In this document: positions 8,216-15,859 of the stretch, piece after piece | Position numbering within the stretch: position 1 is the first letter of the stretch | Layout: each line of letters starts with the position of its first letter | NCBI GenBank assembly: GCA_016215605.1 | Contig: JACRJB010000023.1 | Location: 24,446-88,445, forward strand | DNA length: 64,000 bases | DNA from: Rhodopseudomonas palustris | GTDB taxonomy: Bacteria; Pseudomonadota; Alphaproteobacteria; Rhizobiales; Xanthobacteraceae | Direction: 5' to 3' | Notes under the pieces: generated by a model | Told to the model about the DNA's origin: nothing | Seen by the model: the letters and a program-made list of their open reading frames with translations, nothing else | Database searches by the model: none | Program-made: the position numbers and the translations under genes

Positions 8216-8992
8216 CTAGTCCTGTTTGGGGCGCAGCATCTCGGAGCGCTTGCCGTGGAAATAGGCCCGCACCCAGGGATGTTCGGATTGCAGCAGCTCG
8301 GTCATAGGACCGATCGCGACGATCTTGCCGTCTGCCAGCGCCGCGACGCGGTCGCAGACGACGTTCAGGCTGGCGAGATCGTGCGTCACCATGAACACGG
8401 TGAGACCGAGCGTGGTTTGCAGCGTCTTGATCAACTGGTCGAAATCGCCGGCGGCGATCGGATCGAGGCCGGAAGTCGGCTCATCGAGAAACACGATCCC
8501 CGGATCGAGCGCCAGCGCACGCGCCAGCGCGACGCGCTTGGTCATGCCGCCGGACAGCTGCGCCGGATACTTATCCCAGTCATCGGGGCCGATCCCGACC
8601 ATCTCAAGTTTGGCAGTCGCGATCTCGTCCTGCAGCTTTTCGGAAATGTCGAACGTCTCGCGTAGCGGAAACTGCACGTTCTGCCGGGCGGTCAGCGACG
8701 AGAACAACGCGCCCTGCTGGAACAGAATGCCCCAGGTGGCGGCGATCGCAGTGCCACGGCCGAGCCCCCGTTCGCTGTCGCGCCCCATTATGCTGATCTG
8801 TCCGCCCTGCTTCGGGATCAGCCCGATGATCGTGCGCATCAGCACCGACTTGCCGCCGCCCGAGGCGCCGACCAGCCCGAGAATTTCGCCGCGACGGACG
8901 TCGAGCGACAGATGGTCGATCACCGTCTGGCGCCCGAACCCGACCACGAGATCGGACACGCGGATCGCGTAAAGATCGGCAAGCGCGTTCAT
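8216..8992 (-). CDS. MlaF-like ABC transporter ATPase
   Basis: A 258-residue ATP-binding subunit that energises lipid transport with the MlaE-like permease. Walker A is GASGGGKS near residue 40, the signature LSGGMTKRVALARAL is around 145-160, and Walker B FLDEPTSGLDP follows. A C-terminal extension (PWVRAYFHGKRSEMLRP) is typical of MlaF/Ttg2A proteins. The frame is open upstream, but the ATG at 8992 is the start because it lies 2 bases after the permease stop codon and the family begins at this point. Confidence 0.93.
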   Translation of the reverse strand: MNALADLYAIRVSDLVVGFGRQTVIDHLSLDVRRGEILGLVGASGGGKSVLMRTIIGLIPKQGGQISIMGRDSERGLGRGTAIAATWGILFQQGALFSSLTARQNVQFPLRETFDISEKLQDEIATAKLEMVGIGPDDWDKYPAQLSGGMTKRVALARALALDPGIVFLDEPTSGLDPIAAGDFDQLIKTLQTTLGLTVFMVTHDLASLNVVCDRVAALADGKIVAIGPMTELLQSEHPWVRAYFHGKRSEMLRPKQD

Positions 8993-8994
8993 CG

Positions 8995-10167
8995 CTACAT
9001 CCCGATCGAAGCGAAGAACACGGCGAACAGCCCGTCGAGCACGATCACCAGGAAGATCGACTTCACCACCGACGTGGTGGTCTGCAAGCCGAGCGATTCG
9101 GCGCTGCCCTTGACCCGCAGTCCCTCGCTGCAGGCGACGATGCCGATCACCAGCGCCATGAACGGCGCCTTCCAGATTCCGACTTCGAAGCTGTTGAGCG
9201 ACACCGCCTCGTGCAGCCGGGCGATGTACACCGCAGGCTGCATACCGCCGTAGAACCACGCGGTCAGCAATCCGCCGTACAACGCCGCCATCGAGCCGAT
9301 AAAGGTCAGGATCGGCAACGCAAGCACCAGCGCGATGATCCGCGGCAGAATCAGCACCTCGACCGGATCGAGCCCCATGGTCGAGAGCGCGTCGATCTCC
9401 TCACGCATCTTCATCGAGCCGAGTTCGGCCGTGTAGGCGCTGCCGGAGCGGCCGGCGACCATGATGGCGACGATCAGGACGCCGATCTCGCGCAGCACCA
9501 GGATGCCGACCATGTCGACCACGTAGGATTCCGCACCGAACTTGCGGAAATGAAAGATGCCCTGCTGCGCGATGATCGCGCCGATCAGGAAGGTGATCAG
9601 CACGACGATCGGAATCGCCCGCCAGCCGACGCGATAGACCTGGTAAGTCAGCGAGGTCAAACGCAGCGACCGCGGCCGCCGCAAGACCCCGAGCAGGGCG
9701 ACGCCGAGGGCGCCGAGCATATCGAGAAACACCGAGATGTCGTGCGTCGCGCTCCAGGCCGAGCGACCGACCTGGTCCAGCCGCGCGATGATCGGATTGA
9801 CTTTGGGACGCGGCGTCGGCCCGCGACGATTGACCTGACGGACCTCTTCGATCAGACCGGCATAGCGGTCCGCGACGCCGACGAAGTGCGCGGTGCGGCC
9901 GGCCTGCGCCGCGGCACGCGACACCTTCTCCAGCAGCCAGGCGCCGATGGTGTCGATCTCGACAACGTCGGTCATATCGATCTTGAGGGATTTGGCGGCC
10001 GCGACCTGCGCCGCGACGCCATCGAACAGCCGTTCGAGGACAGCCGAATGTGTCGCGATCCAGGCACCGCCCGGATGCAGTTCGAGCACATCGCCATCCG
10101 TCGCCGCATTCAGCACCGGCGCCGAACTCACTGCCGCTCCCACCCGGTTGTCAACGCCACCATTCAT
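8995..10167 (-). CDS. MlaE-like ABC permease with N-terminal STAS domain
   Basis: A 390-residue inner-membrane permease. Residues about 20-115 form a STAS-type domain (LKIDMTDVVEIDTIGAWLLE), which in the Mla system is often a separate protein (MlaB). The rest is the MlaE permease domain with about five TM helices and the family segments VGRSGSAYTAELGSMKMREE and EIDALSTMGLDPVEVLILPR. It is the first gene of the permease-ATPase-MCE operon. The fusion of the STAS domain to the permease is common in alphaproteobacteria. Confidence 0.93.
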   Translation of the reverse strand: MNGGVDNRVGAAVSSAPVLNAATDGDVLELHPGGAWIATHSAVLERLFDGVAAQVAAAKSLKIDMTDVVEIDTIGAWLLEKVSRAAAQAGRTAHFVGVADRYAGLIEEVRQVNRRGPTPRPKVNPIIARLDQVGRSAWSATHDISVFLDMLGALGVALLGVLRRPRSLRLTSLTYQVYRVGWRAIPIVVLITFLIGAIIAQQGIFHFRKFGAESYVVDMVGILVLREIGVLIVAIMVAGRSGSAYTAELGSMKMREEIDALSTMGLDPVEVLILPRIIALVLALPILTFIGSMAALYGGLLTAWFYGGMQPAVYIARLHEAVSLNSFEVGIWKAPFMALVIGIVACSEGLRVKGSAESLGLQTTTSVVKSIFLVIVLDGLFAVFFASIGM

Positions 10168-10236
10168 TGCTCCGCTGCGATTCGTTCACCGCCGAAGCGG
10201 TCGCCTTGAGCCGACAGCTTGCGTCGCGAACTACGA

Positions 10237-10250
10237 TTGATGCAAATCAA
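10237..10250. promoter_or_regulatory. Perfect FNR/FixK box upstream of 10309 gene
   Basis: TTGATGCAAATCAA is a perfect TTGAT-N4-ATCAA inverted repeat. Its centre is 65 bases before the ATG at 10309. A class II start at about 10285 would leave a TAAGCT -10-like hexamer at 10272-10277 in the right place. Confidence 0.88.
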
Positions 10251-10308
10251 TTATCGCTTCCCGGCGCTGCGTAAGCTTTGTGCCCGACGCGACGACAGGA
10301 TCGATCCG

Positions 10309-10719
10309 ATGACCAAGGGCTCTCCGTCCGCCATCCTCAACACTTCTTTGCCCGCGCGCTTCCGCCAGATCCGGCTCGAGCTCGCGCGCGAACCCGGTCA
10401 TCCCGACGGCGAATCGCATATCGCCTATGTGATCGTCGCGCCGCTCGACGAAAACGACCACATCGACGCCGAGACCTGGAAGAAACACCGTGAGGCCTGC
10501 CGCGTTGCGCGGCAGCGGCCGCAACAGCCGGACAGCCTTGGACATCTGATCCATCGTCCGGGCGGCTCGTGGGCCTTCCAATACGACGCCAACGCCAACA
10601 TCCCGGATGAAGCCGGCTATCACTTCGGCGACGAACGGTTCGTACAAGGCGAATACGTGTCGATCCGCGAGGAAGGCGATATGCATACGTTTCGCGTCGT
10701 CTCGGTAAACCGGTTGTAA
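10309..10719 (+). CDS. Conserved hypothetical protein under an FNR box
   Basis: A 136-residue soluble protein that I do not recognise as a named family. It shows a beta-rich pattern with segments RQIRLELAREPGHPDGE, HIAYVIVAPLDENDHIDAET, GGSWAFQYD and the C-terminal VQGEYVSIREEGDMHTFRVV. There is no signal peptide and no TM helix. The ATG at 10309 is used because the perfect FNR box and its inferred transcription start lie between it and the upstream in-frame GTG/ATG codons, so those cannot be the real start if the box is functional. It is probably a microaerobic or anaerobic protein by regulation alone. Confidence 0.85.
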   Translation: MTKGSPSAILNTSLPARFRQIRLELAREPGHPDGESHIAYVIVAPLDENDHIDAETWKKHREACRVARQRPQQPDSLGHLIHRPGGSWAFQYDANANIPDEAGYHFGDERFVQGEYVSIREEGDMHTFRVVSVNRL

Positions 10720-10749
10720 ACCCTTTCCTCAGATCGGACGCGGCGTCAC

Positions 10750-10770
10750 CGAGCCGCGCGATGCGGCTCG
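10750..10770. terminator. Hairpin between convergent genes
   Basis: CGAGCCGC at 10750-10757 pairs with GCGGCTCG at 10763-10770 around a 5-base loop. It lies in the 50-base gap between two convergent genes. There is no T-run, so it may be only a weak bidirectional terminator. Confidence 0.5.
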
Positions 10771-10771
10771 C

Positions 10772-13495
10772 TCACGCCTTTGCGACGGCGCGCGCAGACT
10801 CGTCGGTCAGCGGGAGCGTCACGTTGAGGATGTCCGGCTCGGAGTGATCGGTCTTGGCCTCGAAGCCCAGCTGGCGGCACATTCGCAGCATCGCGGTGTT
10901 CTCGCGCAGGACCTGGCCGCAAACGAATTTCAGCCCTTCGGCGCGCGCGTATTCGATGATCAGCTTCATCAATGCCCAGCCGAGGCCTTTGCCCTTGAGG
11001 TCCGAGCGCAGCAGGATGGCGTACTCGCCGCTCTCGTACATCGAGTCCGAGTGAATCCGGACCACGCCGAGCGTCTCTCCGGTCGCCTCGTCGAGCGCGA
11101 TGAAGGCCATTGCGCGAGCGTAGTCGATCTGGGTCAATCGCGCGATGAAGGCGTGGCTGAACTCCTTCATCGCTGCAAAGAACCGCAATCGGAGATCTTC
11201 CGACGTCACGTGGGTGAGGAATTCGTGGATTGCCGGCTCGTCATCGGGTCGGAGCGGCCGCGCCAGCACCCGCCAACCGTCCTTCATCACCAGATGCCGC
11301 TGCCATTCCGACGGATAAGGTTTCACGGCGAAGGTGGCGTTGCCGAGGCCGGCGAATTTGCGCACCGCCTTGCGCACGACAACGCGGGCGTCGATCGCCA
11401 CCACCCCGCTCTCGTCGGCGAGCAGCGGATTGATGTCGAGTTCGTGAATCTCGGGCAGGTCCGCCGCCATCTGTGACAGCTTGACCAGCGTCAGCGCCAC
11501 GGCGCCGTCCTTCACCGCCGGCACATCGCGATACGCCTGCAGCAGTTTCGACACCCGGGTGCGGGCGATCAGCGAGTTGGCGAGCGGCAGGTCGAGCGGC
11601 GGCAGCGCCAGCGCGCGATCGTCGATGATCTCGACGCCGGTCCCGCCATGGCCGAACGCAATCACCGGCCCGAACGTCGGATCATCGGCGATGCCGACAG
11701 TCAGCTCCCGCGCCTTGCGGCGCATGATCATCGGCTGCACCATCACCCCGTCGAGCCGCGCCTTCGGCCGCAACTTCGACGCTCGGGCGAGGATTTCGTC
11801 GGCTGCGGCACGTACCGCCTCGGCGCTGGTGAGGTTGAGCACGACGCCGCCGACATCGGATTTGTGGGTGATGTCGCGCGACATCACCTTGACCACCACC
11901 GTAACGCCCTGCGCCAGGAACGGCTCGGCCCACGCCACCGCCGCATCGGCATCGGCTGCGGCAAGGGTCGGAACCATCGGGATCTGGTACGCGGCGAACA
12001 GCGCCCCGACCTCGATCGGGTCGAGCCACGAACGCCCCTCCGCCAGCGCCTTTTCGACCACCGCGCGTGCCGCCTCGGTGTCCGGATCGAACTCCTTCGG
12101 CAGACTCGGCGGCACCTCGGTCAGGAGTTGCGCGGCCTCGCGATAGCGCACCAGATTGATGATGCTGCGGACCGCATCGTCCTCGGTCGGATAGTTCGGG
12201 ATCGCGGCCGCGTCGAACGCATGCGTCACCGATTCGTCGGCGCCGACCCAGACCGCGAACACCGGCTTGAAGAAGCTGCGGCGAATCCGCTCTTCTCCGA
12301 CCAGCCGGATCACCGCCTTGGCAATCTCGCTGGACGACGTCATCGCGGTCTGCACGTTCATCACCAGAACGGCGTCGTTGTCCGGATCGGCGAGCAGCAC
12401 CGACAGCGCCGCGGCGTAGCGCTCGGCATCGGCATCGCCGGTGATGTCGATCGGGTTCGACCCCGACCAAGTCGGCGGCAGCACCGCATCGAGCTTGTCG
12501 CAGACCTCTTTCGAGAGCGTCGCCGGGATGCCGCCGAGTTCGGCCAGCCGGTCGACCGCAAGCACGCCGATGCCGCCGCCATTGGTCAGGATCGCGACGC
12601 GTTTACCGCGCGGAGCGCTGACCCGACCGAGCGTTTCGGCGCAGTCGAACAATTCGCGCAGATCGAACACCCGCAGCATGCCGGCGCGGCGAAACGCGGC
12701 GCCGTAAACCGCATCGGCGCCGGCCAACGCGCCGGTATGCGTCGCCGCAGCCTTGGCGCCGTGCGCCATCCGCCCGGACTTCACCACCACCACCGGCTTG
12801 ACCCGCGCCGCGGCGCGCGCCGCCGACATGAATTTGCGGGCGTCTGTGACCGCTTCGATGTAGAGCAGAATTGCACGGGTCTCGATGTCGCCGGCGTAGA
12901 AATCCAGCATGTCGGCGATGTCGACGTCGAGTTGGTCGCCGATCGAAACGATTGCGGAAAATCCGATGTCCTTGACGGCGGCCCAGTCGACCATGCCGGC
13001 CGCGATCGCGCCCGATTGCGAAATCAGCGCCAGATGCCCCCGCCGCGGCATGTGCGCGGCAAAGCTGGCGTTGAGATTGGAGCTCGGCACCATGATGCCG
13101 AGGCAGTTCGGGCCGATCAGCCGGATCCCCGATTTGCGCGCGGCCTGATTGGCGGCCTCCGCGTAAGAGCCCTTGCCCCGGCCCATCTCCGCGCTGATGA
13201 TGATGGCGCCGGCGACACCGCGCTCGCCGGCTTCGGTGACGATCTTGGCCACCGTCCGCGACGGGGCGGTAATGACGATCAGATCGGGCACGAAGGACAG
13301 ATCGGCCAGCGAACGAACTGTCTTGAAACCGCCGATCTCGGGATAGCGCGGATTGACGACGCCGATCTCGCCCTTGAAGCCGGCGTTGCGTAAATTCTCG
13401 AGCACGGCGCGGCCGAGCGATGCTGGCCGTGGGCTGGCACCGATCACCGCCACTGCAGCGGGCGCCAGGAGATTGCTCAATCGATAAGTCGACAT
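10772..13495 (-). CDS. Pat-like protein lysine acetyltransferase (NDP-forming acyl-CoA synthetase plus GNAT)
   Basis: A 907-residue cytoplasmic enzyme. Residues 1-700 are an ADP-forming acetyl-CoA synthetase-like module: CoA-binding Rossmann domain (VAVIGASPRPASLG near 16-28), succinyl-CoA synthetase-like domains and an ATP-grasp region (about 490-700). Residues about 725-890 are a GNAT acetyltransferase (GEYAILLRSDLKGKGLGWAL binds acetyl-CoA). This arrangement is that of Salmonella Pat, which acetylates and inactivates acyl-CoA synthetases; R. palustris is known to control its benzoate-pathway CoA ligases this way. The phosphohistidine-type motif HTGALAG is intact at H253. It has its own promoter region and starts at ATG 13495 after GAGGTGAG. 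Confidence 0.88.
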   Translation of the reverse strand: MSTYRLSNLLAPAAVAVIGASPRPASLGRAVLENLRNAGFKGEIGVVNPRYPEIGGFKTVRSLADLSFVPDLIVITAPSRTVAKIVTEAGERGVAGAIIISAEMGRGKGSYAEAANQAARKSGIRLIGPNCLGIMVPSSNLNASFAAHMPRRGHLALISQSGAIAAGMVDWAAVKDIGFSAIVSIGDQLDVDIADMLDFYAGDIETRAILLYIEAVTDARKFMSAARAAARVKPVVVVKSGRMAHGAKAAATHTGALAGADAVYGAAFRRAGMLRVFDLRELFDCAETLGRVSAPRGKRVAILTNGGGIGVLAVDRLAELGGIPATLSKEVCDKLDAVLPPTWSGSNPIDITGDADAERYAAALSVLLADPDNDAVLVMNVQTAMTSSSEIAKAVIRLVGEERIRRSFFKPVFAVWVGADESVTHAFDAAAIPNYPTEDDAVRSIINLVRYREAAQLLTEVPPSLPKEFDPDTEAARAVVEKALAEGRSWLDPIEVGALFAAYQIPMVPTLAAADADAAVAWAEPFLAQGVTVVVKVMSRDITHKSDVGGVVLNLTSAEAVRAAADEILARASKLRPKARLDGVMVQPMIMRRKARELTVGIADDPTFGPVIAFGHGGTGVEIIDDRALALPPLDLPLANSLIARTRVSKLLQAYRDVPAVKDGAVALTLVKLSQMAADLPEIHELDINPLLADESGVVAIDARVVVRKAVRKFAGLGNATFAVKPYPSEWQRHLVMKDGWRVLARPLRPDDEPAIHEFLTHVTSEDLRLRFFAAMKEFSHAFIARLTQIDYARAMAFIALDEATGETLGVVRIHSDSMYESGEYAILLRSDLKGKGLGWALMKLIIEYARAEGLKFVCGQVLRENTAMLRMCRQLGFEAKTDHSEPDILNVTLPLTDESARAVAKA

Positions 13496-13621
13496 CTCAC
13501 CTCGGCGTCGGGCAATCAGCGGCCGATGTCAGAATCTGCATCGAACCAAGGCTGCCCGCCGCCTTGTAATACAAATGCCTCGACGTTTCCAATCCGGCCG
13601 CTGCGGCCGGGCGCCGCGTGG

Positions 13622-14053
13622 TCAGGGCCGCTGCTTGGTGAAGCTTGCGAGCGCCTTGATCACATCCTCACGCGAGATGATGCCTTCGAGCTTTCGATCG
13701 GCATCCAGCACCGGGATGCTGCGGGTCTGGTGTTCGACCATCAATTGCAGCACCCGCGTCAGCTTCGTATCGGCGTGAACGTAGATGAAGTCCGGCGTCA
13801 TGATGTCGCCGACGGTCCGATTCATCAGGTCGTCATAGTGCGGCAACATCTGGGTGGGGTGAAACGCGAAGCAATTGAGAAAATCATACTTCGTCACCAG
13901 CCCAACCACGCGCGCCTCTTCCACCACCGGATAGGCGTTGTAGTCGTCGCGCTCGAACTGGTCCTCCAGCTCGCGCATGGTGATTTCCCGCGACACGGAT
14001 TTCACCGAGCGCGTCATGTGGTCGGCAACAGTTGCCTCGAGAAACTTGTACAA
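13622..14053 (-). CDS. Tandem CBS-domain protein
   Basis: About 143 residues made of two CBS motifs (VADHMTRSVKSVSREITMRE... and VGDIMTPDFIYVHADTKLTR...), which form a Bateman module that usually senses adenine nucleotides. There is no other domain. The frame is open to an ATG at 14137, but that lies where transcription would begin if the FNR box at 14164-14177 drives the gene, and homologues as I remember them begin near YKFLEATV. I therefore place the start at TTG 14053, with moderate confidence. It is divergent from the APH/kinase fusion. Confidence 0.78.
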   Translation of the reverse strand: MYKFLEATVADHMTRSVKSVSREITMRELEDQFERDDYNAYPVVEEARVVGLVTKYDFLNCFAFHPTQMLPHYDDLMNRTVGDIMTPDFIYVHADTKLTRVLQLMVEHQTRSIPVLDADRKLEGIISREDVIKALASFTKQRP

Positions 14054-14163
14054 GACCAGATTCCAATCGGTCGGGCTGCGATCATGGGCGCGCCAGCAGA
14101 GTGTATCGAGGCACCTGCTAATCGCCCTTTTTGGCAAATTGACCGCAGCTTTGCGGAATTGAA

Positions 14164-14177
14164 TTGATCAGGGTCAA
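14164..14177. promoter_or_regulatory. FNR/FixK-type box in a divergent promoter region
   Basis: TTGATCAGGGTCAA fits TTGAT-N4-GTCAA. It lies between the minus-strand CBS gene and the plus-strand APH/kinase gene (ATG 124 bases away) and could serve either or both. Confidence 0.7.
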
Positions 14178-14293
14178 TCCGGCGGTGTTTTCCCGGACGT
14201 CTTGTCATCTTCCGCGACAGTGCCCAACATGTCGGCACGGTGCTGTGCGGCATTGATCCATCGTCGGACATTCGGATTTCCCAAGTAGTCAGC

Positions 14294-15859
14294 ATGGCAG
14301 AGCCGATCACCGCATCCGACAAAGTCGGACAGGCCGAAATCTTCCGTTTCGTCGCAGATCCGGCGACGCATGCCGGTGCCGATGTCGTACAGATCGATAC
14401 GCACGGCGCCGCCGTTTTCCTGGCCGGGAACCGCGCGTTGAAGATCAAGCGCGCAGTCCGGTTCCCGTTCCTGGACTATTCGACACTGGCAAAGCGCAAG
14501 ACTGCCTGCGACCAGGAGCTCGCGGTCAATCGACGGTTCGCGCCGCAGATCTATCGCCGCGTGATGCCGATCACGCGAGCCGCCGATGGAACCCTGCAGA
14601 TCGACGGACCTGGCGAGCCGGTCGAATGGGCGGTCGAGATGACGCGTTTCGACGAAGGGCGAACCATCGATCACCTCGCCGCCGGCGGGCCGCTCGACCT
14701 CGACCTCGTCGCGGCCATCGCCGATGCGATTGCTGCGTCGCATCGCGCCGCGCCACGAGCCGCGACCGCGCCCTGGATCGCGTCGATCATTCCGATCAAC
14801 GCCGACAACATCCCGTCGTTTGGTGCGGGCGGCTTTCCGGCCGATCAGGTCGCCGACCTCGATCGCGCCACCCGCGCCGCGTTCGACCACAGCCGCGGAC
14901 TCCTCGAACAGCGCGGTGCGGACGGTTTCGTGCGCTGGTGCCATGGCGACCTCCATCTCGCCAACATCGTGTTGATCGACGGCACGCCGGTGCTGTTCGA
15001 TGCGATCGAGTTCGATCCCGCCTTCGCGTCGGTCGACGTGATGTACGACCTCGCCTTCCCGCTGATGGACTTCCTTCGCTATGGCCGCAGCGAGGAGGCC
15101 GCCGAACTGCTGAACCGCTATCTCGCCGTCAGCGACGACGCCCATGCCGATGCGCTCGGCGCACTGCCGCTGCTGCTGTCGATGCGCGCGGCGATTCGCG
15201 CCAAAGTGATGCTGTCTCGCCCGGCCGGCGATGCCGACGCGAGGCGTCACCATCGCCAGACCGCGGACCTCTATTTCGCCCTCGCCGCACGCCTGATCGC
15301 GCCGCCGTCGCCCCGGTTGATCGCCGTAGGCGGATTGTCCGGCACCGGCAAGTCGGTGCTCGCGCGCGCCCTCGCCGGTCATATCGCGCCATTGCCGGGC
15401 GCCGTGGTGCTGCGCTCCGATGTGGTGCGCAAGCGGCATTTCGGCGTGGCCGAAACCGAGCGACTGCCGGCGGCCGCCTACGCACCCGAGGTGACGATGC
15501 AGGTGTATCGTAGCCTCGGCGAGCGCGCCTCGCGCATTCTGGCACAGGGTCATTCGGTGATCGTCGATGCCGTGTTCGCCAAGGCGGACGAACGGCAGGC
15601 CATCGAATCAATTGCGACGCAGGCGAAGTGCCAGTTCGCAGGCCTGTTTCTCGTGGCCGACCTCGCGACCCGGATCAACCGTGTCAGCAGCCGCATCGGA
15701 GACGCATCCGATGCCACGCCCGAGATTGTCCGGCAGCAGCAGGCCTATGAACAGAGCGCGGTCGGCTGGACCGAGGTCGACGCCGCCGGCACGCCGGACC
15801 AGACGCTGGCGCGAGCCGTGTCGGCGTTGCAGGGCCGCGATCAGGCCTGCAGCACGTAG
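14294..15859 (+). CDS. APH-type phosphotransferase fused to a P-loop kinase
   Basis: A 521-residue protein. The N-terminal part (to about 320) is an aminoglycoside-phosphotransferase-like kinase fold with the Brenner motif WCHGDLHLANIVL and the metal site LFDAIEFDP. The C-terminal part (about 335-510) is a P-loop NTP kinase or gluconate-kinase-like domain with Walker A GGLSGTGKS. The substrate is unknown; these proteins are annotated as bifunctional aminoglycoside phosphotransferase/ATP-binding proteins, and real drug resistance is unlikely. The ATG at 14294 is preferred over the in-frame start at 14240 because the family begins shortly before GQAEIFRFV. Its stop overlaps the phaC 3' end by 19 bases on the other strand. 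Confidence 0.88.
   Translation: MAEPITASDKVGQAEIFRFVADPATHAGADVVQIDTHGAAVFLAGNRALKIKRAVRFPFLDYSTLAKRKTACDQELAVNRRFAPQIYRRVMPITRAADGTLQIDGPGEPVEWAVEMTRFDEGRTIDHLAAGGPLDLDLVAAIADAIAASHRAAPRAATAPWIASIIPINADNIPSFGAGGFPADQVADLDRATRAAFDHSRGLLEQRGADGFVRWCHGDLHLANIVLIDGTPVLFDAIEFDPAFASVDVMYDLAFPLMDFLRYGRSEEAAELLNRYLAVSDDAHADALGALPLLLSMRAAIRAKVMLSRPAGDADARRHHRQTADLYFALAARLIAPPSPRLIAVGGLSGTGKSVLARALAGHIAPLPGAVVLRSDVVRKRHFGVAETERLPAAAYAPEVTMQVYRSLGERASRILAQGHSVIVDAVFAKADERQAIESIATQAKCQFAGLFLVADLATRINRVSSRIGDASDATPEIVRQQQAYEQSAVGWTEVDAAGTPDQTLARAVSALQGRDQACST

Noticed and set aside
14174..15553. 459-codon antisense frame opposite the APH/kinase gene
   Set aside because: Composition is typical of antisense shadow, and the plus strand has kinase motifs.
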